Source: Clostridia bacterium (GTDB lineage Bacteria > Bacillota > Clostridia > Christensenellales > Borkfalkiaceae). Taken from it: a DNA stretch of 19,299 bases. Of this stretch, positions 13,360 to 19,299 are shown piece after piece (positions within the stretch are counted from its first letter, which is position 1; every line of letters starts with the position of its first letter). The stretch lies in NCBI GenBank assembly GCA_017501125.1, contig JAFVXN010000140.1:1-19299 (forward strand), written 5' to 3'. The position numbers were made by a program, and so were the translations under genes. Under the pieces are notes generated by a model that was not told the origin of the DNA, did not search any database, and was given only the letters and a program-made list of their open reading frames with translations.

Positions 13360-14358
13360 TTATTCCTCTTTCACCTCAGTCGATTGCTCTGGGGTAGCGT
13401 CGTCGCAACCTTCGCTGGGCGAGCCCTGCGCGCCCGACGAATCGGGCAGAGGGGGCGTATCGGTTTTCGATTTCGCCCAGAACTTCGTTTTGAGATATTT
13501 CAACACCGCCGCAGAGATGATGATAAAGTAGCCGATAAAGGAGAGCCAGTCGGGAATCTCTTGAAAACACGTCCAGCCGAGGATTGCCGTAAAGACCACC
13601 TGAAAATAGTCGTACACGGAGATTTCCTTTGCGGGGGCGCACGCGTACGCGGTCGTGATAGAAAATTGTGCCGCGCCCGCACACGCGCCTGCGAGCAATA
13701 AGAATACCACCTGCCACCACTCCATCGGCACGAACCCTACGATAAAAGCAGGCGTGACGACGAGGCAGGAAAAGAGCGAAAAATAAAAGACGACCACCGA
13801 TTTTCTCTCGCCTCGATTGCCCAAAAGTCGCACGAAAGCGTAGGCTATACCAGCCCCCAAGCCGCCAAGCACCCCTACCAGGGCAGGAACGACGGACATA
13901 TTAAAGGCAGGTTTGACGACGAACAACGCCCCAAAGAAAGCGAGGGCAATCAGCGCCCAGTCCCAGCCGCTCGCCTTTTCCTTGATGATAATCACGGAGA
14001 AAATCACGGCAAAAAACGGGGAGAGTTTGTTGAGGATAGACGCGTCGGCAAGCCCCATATTATCCACCGCGTAAAAGTTGGCGACGATGCCGACCGTACC
14101 CGCTATCGAACGGAGCAAAAGGGGAATTCTACACCCTTTTTTGACGGAAAAATCCTTGCTTTTGACCAGCATAATAAAGGCGATAAACGCAGCGACGGCG
14201 TTCCTGAAAAACGCCTTTTGAAAGGTGGGCAAATCACCCGAAAGGCGCACGAAAACGCTCATCAACGCAAAGAAGAAGGCGGAAAGGACGAGAAAAAAAG
14301 CCCCCGCCGCCACGCCGCCTCTGCCCTGTCTTATGCGGCTAATTATATTCTCTTTCAC
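13360..14358 (-). CDS. EamA/DMT-superfamily transporter
   Basis: The 332-residue protein has about ten hydrophobic helices arranged as two EamA repeats (about 15-140 and 155-295). Typical elements are AFFFALMSVFVRL in helix 1, FRNAVAAF, ANFYAVDNMGLADASILNKLSPFFAVIFSVI, and KEISVYDYFQVVFTAILGW in the second repeat. DMT transporters export or import small metabolites such as amino acids or nucleosides; the substrate is unknown. The C-terminus (about 300-332) is a hydrophilic tail rich in Pro, Ser, Asp and Glu. The start is GTG at 14358, preceded by AGGAGGT at 7 bp, and it overlaps the stop of rqcH in a GTGA. It is therefore co-translated with rqcH. Confidence 0.9.
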   Translation of the reverse strand: MKENIISRIRQGRGGVAAGAFFLVLSAFFFALMSVFVRLSGDLPTFQKAFFRNAVAAFIAFIMLVKSKDFSVKKGCRIPLLLRSIAGTVGIVANFYAVDNMGLADASILNKLSPFFAVIFSVIIIKEKASGWDWALIALAFFGALFVVKPAFNMSVVPALVGVLGGLGAGIAYAFVRLLGNRGERKSVVVFYFSLFSCLVVTPAFIVGFVPMEWWQVVFLLLAGACAGAAQFSITTAYACAPAKEISVYDYFQVVFTAILGWTCFQEIPDWLSFIGYFIIISAAVLKYLKTKFWAKSKTDTPPLPDSSGAQGSPSEGCDDATPEQSTEVKEE

Positions 14359-16030
14359 GGCGCCACCTCCTCGTCTTTGTGCGGATTAGGGGTGACGATA
14401 ATCGTCTCGTATTCGTTGTAATAGACCCTGCCCGCCTGTGCGTGAGGCGCCTTTTTCACGTGCCCTCTCGGGCAGTAATCGACGGGGATTTTATCCCCCT
14501 CTCTCGCCTGAGAATAGTAGGCGCAAATTTCCGCCGCGTAAAGGAGCGCCTTGTCGCTGACCGCGTTGCCTTGCGTAAAGACGACGACGTGCGCGGAGTG
14601 GTATTTTTGCACGTGCAACCACACGTCCGTTTTGTCCGCCTCTTTGAGTAGATTTCGTTTTGCAGATTATTTTTGCCCGCCTTGACGACGAAACCGTCTA
14701 TCTCGTAGCAACGAGGCGCAGAAAGAGGGCGCTCCGTCCTTTCCTTTTTCGCCGCTTTTCGTTGCGACAAGTAGGGCGCCGCCTCTTTTTTAATCTCCTC
14801 TATCGTCTCCGCGTTTCCTTCCGCACTTTCCACGGCGAAATAGACGCTACCCAAGTAGTCGAGCGTCTCCTCCACCTCTTTTTTTCTCGGCGTCAACATC
14901 TCGACGGTTCGTTTTTGTTTGGTATAAAGCCTATAATATCTTTGCGCGTTCTTGGCAGGGGGCAGGGTTGCGTCCAACGCAATCTTTACCCGTCCGCCGT
15001 CGTAGTAATCGTCGACGACGATTTCCGTCATTCCCTTTTGGATACGGTAGAGGTTGGCGGTCAGCAGTTCTCCTTTTTTGCGGTTCTCCTCCGCACCCTC
15101 CGCCTCCGTCAGTTTTTCGACGATCTCTTGCAGGTGTTTTCGCTGTTTTTTCTCGAACGCACGAAGATCGGCAAGGACGCGCGTCTTCTCCGTCTCAAAC
15201 GTCCGCTTTTTTTGTTTTTGGCTGAAAAACGCGTCCTGCGCCGCCGTCAAAGTGGGGTATGCTTTCGCCCCCTCGACGGGGAAACAAAAGAAGTCGGCAG
15301 GCATGGCTTTGCCAGCCACCAAATATCCGCCCGCCCTTTCCGCCGCACAAAAACCGTAGACGAAATCGGCAATCTCGCCGTGGCAACGCTTTGCCATTTC
15401 ACGCGCCGTAGACGGAGCAATCCCGACCAGTTGCGTAAAGAAAAAATCCGCCAAGTTCTTTTCGTCTCTTTCCCGAAGGGAAAAATAATCCTCGGCGCGC
15501 AATTTTACCCCCTCTCTATCCAAGGGCGAAACCTTATCTTGCGCAGGGGGATACTCGTAGGCGACACCAGGGAAAAGCACCCGTTTTCCCACCTCCAAAG
15601 AGGTCGTCTTAAGCGCACCTAAAATCCTACCGTCTTCCACGAGCACGAGGTTGGAGTATTTGCCCATCAACTCGCACACGAGGGTGCGTTTTGCCGCGGA
15701 AAAATCCGCCTGACAAAAGAAATCTATCTCGATAATCCTATCGAACCCGACCTGCCTTACGTCTAAAATTTCACCGCCTAAAAGGTGCTTTCTAAGCAAC
15801 ATACAAAAGCCTGGCGCGACGGGCAAAGGCGCACGGACGTCCTCCGCAAGGCACGCGCGCGCAAAGGAGGCGTTGGTGGATAACAGTAGTTTAACCACCC
15901 GTTTTTCGGTGTATATATAAAGGGTGAGTTCTTCTTTGTCTGCCTGCGTAATGCGGTTGACTTTACCGCCGCAAAGGGCAGCGCGCAGTTCTTTTGCGAT
16001 CTGTCGTACGTGCAAAGCGTCCTGTGGCAT
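14355..16030 (-). pseudogene. rqcH: RqcH (NFACT ribosome quality-control factor), frameshifted
   Basis: RqcH binds stalled 50S subunits and directs addition of alanine tails to trapped peptides. The frame from ATG 16030 covers NFACT-N with the essential-type Asp97-Arg98 pair (GFDRIIEI) and ELMGKYSNLVL, then the HhH and coiled-coil middle (to about 430). It enters the NFACT-R domain (YEIDGFVVKAGKNNLQNEI) and leaves it after codon 460. From 14651 the homologous sequence continues in the -1 frame (LLKEADKTDVWLHVQKYHSAHVVVF, PVDYCPRGHVKKAPHAQAG, YETIIVTPNPHK) to a stop at 14355 that overlaps the next gene. One missing base near 14650 explains this; repaired, the protein has about 558 residues, the normal size. 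Unrepaired, it is 524 residues with a foreign Arg/Thr/Ser-rich tail. The strong AAAGGAG site and promoter are intact, so the break is recent or an assembly error. Confidence 0.88.
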
Positions 16031-16101
16031 ATACTCACTCCTTTTGATTTTTTAAGGCGCAACCCCTTTCTTTTTCGGCAGGTTCCTCGCCTTTTTTATA
16101 A

Positions 16102-16130
16102 ATTATAACTTAAAAATGGAAAATTGTAAA
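16102..16130 (-). promoter_or_regulatory. Sigma-A promoter of rqcH-EamA gene
   Basis: On the minus strand, TTTACA (16130-16125) and TATAAT (16107-16102) are exactly 17 bp apart. The predicted start is near 16095, about 65 nt before the ATG at 16030. It lies back to back with the tig promoter, the two -35 boxes 9 bp apart. Confidence 0.8.
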
Positions 16131-16139
16131 CAAAAACGC

Positions 16140-16168
16140 TTTATTTTCTTGGACAAATATGTTAAAAT
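16140..16168 (+). promoter_or_regulatory. Extended -10 promoter of tig-clpP
   Basis: TGT-TAAAAT (16160-16168) is an extended -10. The -35 at 17 bp is weak (TTTATT, 16140-16145). The predicted start is near 16175, a few bases before a structured leader element. Confidence 0.6.
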
Positions 16169-16178
16169 GTAGTCTACA

Positions 16179-16216
16179 GGGTTTCTGCCGTAGGCAGAGA
16201 GAGACGCTCTCAACCC
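16179..16216 (+). other. Compact three-way-junction element in the tig leader
   Basis: The 38-nt segment folds with every non-loop base paired. The outer stem GGGTT/AACCC (16179-16183 and 16212-16216) encloses stem TCTGCC/GGCAGA with loop GTA (16184-16198) and stem GAGAG/CTCTC with loop ACG (16199-16211). It starts about 4 nt after the predicted transcript start and ends 49 bp before the tig ATG. I do not recognise a known riboswitch or leader family. Confidence 0.6.
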
Positions 16217-16265
16217 TCAACAAAATCAAAAACAAAAAGTATAAGGTATTTAGGAGAACTTATTT

Positions 16266-17570
16266 ATGAAGTACACGACCAAAGCGGCTGCAAAAAGCAC
16301 GGTGAAAATCACCATCAAGTTTGACGCGCAGGAATGGAAGGACGCGCAATACAACGCGTACCTCAAGACGAGAGGCAGATTCGCCATCAACGGTTTCCGT
16401 AAAGGCAAAGCGCCCAAGAACGTTATCGAGAACGTCTACGGTAAAGGCGTATTCTACGAAGACGCGCTCAACACCTTGTTCGGCGACAACTACGGCAAAA
16501 TTTTGGACAAAGAAGAGAAAAAATTCACGGCAGTTGGCGACCCTGACGTATCCGTCGACAAATTGGAAGACGACGGCGTCACCCTCGTGGCAGTCGTACC
16601 CGTAAAACCCGAAGTGAAAATTTCTTCCTATAAGGGTATGAAAATCAAAGAATTTGCGTATACTGTAAAGGACGAAGACGTCGACGCGGAAATCACGCGC
16701 CTTCTTGATAGAAACGCACGCAAGGTAGAAGTGAAAGACCGTGCCGCTCAAAACGGCGACACCGTCAACATCGACTTTAGCGGCTCCATCGACGGCGTAA
16801 AATTCGACGGCGGCGAAGCAAAGGGCTACGACCTCGTGCTCGGTAGCGGTTCCTTTATCCCTGGGTTCGAGGATCAAGTGGTCGGTATGGCTATCGGCGA
16901 AAGCAAGGACGTCAACGTGACCTTCCCCGAAAACTACCAAGCGGAAGAATTGAAGGGTAAACCTGCGGTATTCGCCGTCACCCTCAACGCTATCTCCGGC
17001 AAAGAGTTGCCCGAACTCACCGACGAGTTCGTCAAAGACGCAACGGGTAGCGAAACGATTGCCGCCTACAAGGAAAAGACGAAGGCGAAATTGCAAGAAC
17101 AAGCAGACAGACGTAGCACCGACGCTACCGAAAACAGCATTCTTGACGCCATCGCCGCTAACACCGAGGTAGAAATCCCTCAAGCGATGATCGAAAAGGA
17201 AATCGACGCACAGGTACAACGCTTTGAATATCAACTTATGTATCAAGGTCTCAAACTTGCCGAATATCTCGACTTCTTGAAGACGACGATGGAAGAGTTT
17301 AGAAAGAACTTTGCAGAACAAGCGGCAAAGAACGTGAAGAACCAACTCATTATCTCCCACCTCATCGCGGAAGAAAATATCGTCGCTACGGAAGAAGACG
17401 TGGACGAGAAGGTTGCCGCTCAGGCTGCGGAAGTAGAAAAGACGGCGGAAGAATACAAGAAGAATATGGACCCTCGTCAATTCGACTATATCCGCAACGA
17501 TATCATCATCACTAAGTTGTTCTCCTTCTTGAAGGCTAACAACGAAATGTTCGTGGAGGAATCCAAATAA
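16266..17570 (+). CDS. tig: Trigger factor (ribosome-associated chaperone)
   Basis: The 434-residue protein is a full-length trigger factor that binds near the ribosomal exit tunnel and holds nascent chains. The N-terminal domain (about 1-115) contains the ribosome-docking signature GFRKGKAP (residues 43-50). The FKBP-type PPIase domain covers about 155-245 (NGDTVNIDFSGSIDG, LGSGSFIPGFEDQVVGM). The C-terminal arms fill the rest. The ATG at 16266 follows TAGGAG with about 9 bp spacing. It is followed immediately by clpP, with the TAA and ATG sharing one base. The tig-clpP-clpX order is conserved in many bacteria and links folding of new proteins to their degradation. Confidence 0.98.
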   Translation: MKYTTKAAAKSTVKITIKFDAQEWKDAQYNAYLKTRGRFAINGFRKGKAPKNVIENVYGKGVFYEDALNTLFGDNYGKILDKEEKKFTAVGDPDVSVDKLEDDGVTLVAVVPVKPEVKISSYKGMKIKEFAYTVKDEDVDAEITRLLDRNARKVEVKDRAAQNGDTVNIDFSGSIDGVKFDGGEAKGYDLVLGSGSFIPGFEDQVVGMAIGESKDVNVTFPENYQAEELKGKPAVFAVTLNAISGKELPELTDEFVKDATGSETIAAYKEKTKAKLQEQADRRSTDATENSILDAIAANTEVEIPQAMIEKEIDAQVQRFEYQLMYQGLKLAEYLDFLKTTMEEFRKNFAEQAAKNVKNQLIISHLIAEENIVATEEDVDEKVAAQAAEVEKTAEEYKKNMDPRQFDYIRNDIIITKLFSFLKANNEMFVEESK

Positions 17571-18160
17571 TGGAGAAAAACGTGCTCGTCCCCTACGTCG
17601 TGGAAAGAACCTCGACGGGGGAACGCTCTTACGACTTATACTCCCGCTTGCTGGAAGACAGAATCATCTTCTTGAGCGGCGAAATCAACGACGCGGTTGC
17701 CAACACCGTCGTGGCGCAACTTATCTACCTCGAAGGGAAGGAGCCTGGTAAAGACATCAGCCTTTACATCAACTCCCCCGGTGGATCGGTGTCCGCAGGT
17801 ATGGCAATCTACGACACGATGAACTATATCAAATGCGACGTATCCACCATTTGTATCGGTCTCGCCGCGTCCATGGGTGCCTTCTTGCTCTCCAGCGGCG
17901 CTAAGGGTAAGCGTTTTGCCCTGCCCAACAGCGAGATTATGATTCATCAGCCTTTGGGTGGCGCGCAAGGTCAGGCAAGCGATATCAAAATCCAAGCCGA
18001 ACACATCCTTCGCACCAAGGCAAAACTCAACCGTATCCTTGCGGAGAATACGGGCAGAGATATCGGCACCATCGAGCGCGATACGGACCGCGACAATTAT
18101 ATGTCCGCCTCCGAGGCTCTCGCATACGGACTCATTGATAGAGTATTCGTAAAAAGATAA
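17570..18160 (+). CDS. clpP: ATP-dependent Clp protease proteolytic subunit ClpP
   Basis: The 196-residue protein has the typical ClpP length and the full catalytic triad: Ser101 in GLAASMGAF, His126 in IMIHQPLGG and Asp175 in DTDRDNYMS. The substrate-binding loop INSPGGSV (67-74) is intact. ClpP forms a 14-subunit barrel that degrades proteins fed in by ClpX or other AAA+ partners. Its start overlaps the tig stop by one base (TAATG), so translation is coupled. A hairpin with a U-tract follows the stop and partly separates it from clpX. Confidence 0.98.
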   Translation: MEKNVLVPYVVERTSTGERSYDLYSRLLEDRIIFLSGEINDAVANTVVAQLIYLEGKEPGKDISLYINSPGGSVSAGMAIYDTMNYIKCDVSTICIGLAASMGAFLLSSGAKGKRFALPNSEIMIHQPLGGAQGQASDIKIQAEHILRTKAKLNRILAENTGRDIGTIERDTDRDNYMSASEALAYGLIDRVFVKR

Positions 18161-18165
18161 TTTAC

Positions 18166-18201
18166 CGCGCAAAGCCTTTTAGGGTTTTGCGCGATATTTT
18201 T
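18166..18201 (+). terminator. Intrinsic terminator between clpP and clpX
   Basis: CGCGCAAAGCC (18166-18176) pairs with GGTTTTGCGCG (18183-18193) over 11 bp with one G-U, around a 6-nt loop, followed by ATATTTTT. It starts 6 bp past clpP. No clear clpX promoter follows, so partial read-through is likely. Confidence 0.65.
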
Positions 18202-18228
18202 CCAATCATATTTTGGCAAGCCGCCCTT

Positions 18229-18247
18229 AAAAAGCGGTGCGCTTTTT
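18229..18247 (+). other. Second hairpin just before the clpX ribosome site
   Basis: AAAAAGCG (18229-18236) and CGCTTTTT (18240-18247) form a perfect 8-bp stem with a GTG loop, followed by GAATTTTT and the AGGAG site of clpX. It could be a second weak terminator or a leader stem affecting clpX translation. Confidence 0.4.
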
Positions 18248-18265
18248 GAATTTTTAGGAGTATTT

Positions 18266-19299
18266 ATGGCAAACAAAGACCACCGCTGCTCTTTCTGTGG
18301 CAAACCGGAAGAGGAATCCAAAAAATTGATTGCCGGCCCCGACAACGTCTTCATCTGCGAGGACTGTATCGAGATCTGCAAGGCGATGCTGGACGAAACG
18401 ACGGATAAGGACCTCGTCGAAGACGTGCCTTTGAAAAAACCTAAGGAAATCAAGGAAGAACTCGACAAGTATATCGTCGGGCAAGACAAAGCAAAAAGAG
18501 TGCTCTCCGTCGCCGTCTACAACCACTACAAGCGTATCAATTCCGCCTTCAAAAAACAGACGGATAAAGACGACGTAGAGATAGAAAAAAGCAACATTTT
18601 ACTGCTCGGCCCTACGGGTAGCGGTAAGACTTTGCTCGCGCGGACGTTGGCAAAAATCCTCAACGTTCCTTTCGCGACCTGCGACGCCACCACTTTGACG
18701 GAGGCTGGCTACGTCGGCGAAGACGTCGAGAATATCCTTTTGAAACTTATCCAGAACGCCGACTACTGCATTGAAAAGGCGGAAAGGGGTATCATCTACG
18801 TCGACGAAATCGACAAAATCGCAAGAAAGAGCGAGAACGTATCCATCACGCGCGACGTCTCGGGCGAAGGGGTGCAACAAGCCCTGCTCAAAATCATCGA
18901 AAGCACGCAGGCGAGCGTCCCTCCTCAAGGGGGCAGAAAACACCCCGGGCAGGAGTGCCTTCGTATCGACACCACCAACATTTTGTTTATCTGTGGCGGT
19001 GCTTTCGTCGGGCTCGACAAGATCGTATCTTCGAGAAAAGACGACACGACGCTCGGCTTTGGCGGCAAGGTGAAGTTGGGCGCAGGCGAGGCTGATTATT
19101 CCGTTTTGGACGACGTAAAACCGCAGGATTTGACCAAATTCGGGCTGATTCCTGAGTTCGTGGGGAGACTTCCCATCACCGTCAGTTTAGAGCCACTCGG
19201 CGAAGACGCGCTCGTGAAAATCTTGACGGAACCTAAGAACGCTATCATCAAGCAATACCAAAAACTCGTCGGCTACGACGGCGTAAAACTGACCGTCGA
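18266..19299 (+). CDS. clpX: ATP-dependent Clp protease ATP-binding subunit ClpX, 3' partial
   Basis: The first 344 codons are present and the gene runs off the right edge. ClpX unfolds tagged or specific substrates and feeds them to ClpP. The N-terminal zinc domain has Cys8, Cys11, Cys31 and Cys34. The AAA+ core shows Walker A GPTGSGKT (115-122), pore loop GYVGED (148-153), Walker B IIYVDEID (176-183), the ClpP-docking loop LGF (263-265) and the arginine-finger region EFVGR (297-301). The sensor-2 helix lies beyond the edge. The ATG at 18266 follows AGGAG. A terminator-like hairpin separates it from clpP, so it may be read as part of tig-clpP or from an unseen promoter. Confidence 0.97.
   Translation, partial: MANKDHRCSFCGKPEEESKKLIAGPDNVFICEDCIEICKAMLDETTDKDLVEDVPLKKPKEIKEELDKYIVGQDKAKRVLSVAVYNHYKRINSAFKKQTDKDDVEIEKSNILLLGPTGSGKTLLARTLAKILNVPFATCDATTLTEAGYVGEDVENILLKLIQNADYCIEKAERGIIYVDEIDKIARKSENVSITRDVSGEGVQQALLKIIESTQASVPPQGGRKHPGQECLRIDTTNILFICGGAFVGLDKIVSSRKDDTTLGFGGKVKLGAGEADYSVLDDVKPQDLTKFGLIPEFVGRLPITVSLEPLGEDALVKILTEPKNAIIKQYQKLVGYDGVKLTV

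Noticed and set aside
14640..14660. Programmed -1 frameshifting in rqcH
   Set aside because: The -1 relation fits, but there is no X XXY YYZ slippery heptamer at the junction, and RqcH is not known to be made by frameshifting. A missing base is simpler.
1..19299. A novel defence, mobile or biosynthetic system
   Set aside because: Most genes are recognisable core functions in conserved order. There are no transposase, integrase, toxin-antitoxin, CRISPR or cluster hallmarks, so the novelty is limited to small elements.

Overview
The window is a chromosomal housekeeping segment from a Gram-positive (Bacillota) bacterium, most likely a member of Clostridia that is spore-forming or descended from spore formers. 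The evidence is conserved gene order: tig-clpP-clpX, rplU-rpmA, greA-lysS, a YaaO-like decarboxylase next to tmk, and an Lrp regulator next to an aminotransferase. An L27 with a leader before the usual Ala-His-Lys-Lys, a SpoIVFA/SpoIVFB-like pair, a clostridial-type NodB deacetylase and Firmicutes-style Shine-Dalgarno sites agree with this. GACG/CGTC words are very common throughout. I see no tRNA, rRNA, CRISPR array, insertion sequence or phage gene, and no accessory island.

Layout. 1-3780 (minus): a lipoprotein with InlB-type repeats that runs off the left edge, then an operon of an unrecognised membrane-anchored protein, a YaaO-like PLP decarboxylase and tmk. 3830-6027 (minus): greA-lysS under a textbook promoter, ended by an intrinsic terminator. 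6209-8205 (minus): an 85-residue conserved clostridial protein with an apparently leaderless promoter, an AsnC/Lrp regulator and a class I aminotransferase. 8442-11970 (plus): polysaccharide deacetylase, a two-OB-fold SSB-like protein, and the SpoIVFA/SpoIVFB-like pair. 11982-12504 (minus): a small helical protein of unknown function. 12523-13349 (plus): rplU-rpmA behind a probable L21 leader. 13360-16130 (minus): rqcH, broken by a one-base frameshift, and an EamA transporter that overlaps it by 4 bp. 16140-19299 (plus): tig, clpP and the start of clpX.

Many genes serve protein synthesis and quality control: LysRS, L21 and L27, RqcH (rescue of stalled 50S subunits), trigger factor and ClpXP. 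The deacetylase and SpoIVF-like pair suggest envelope or spore functions.

No wholly new multi-gene system stands out. The observations most worth checking are small: the rqcH frameshift; a 7-residue L27 leader at a locus with no prp gene; a compact perfect three-way-junction RNA in the tig leader; a leaderless promoter; and palindromes lying exactly between the -35 and -10 boxes of two promoters.
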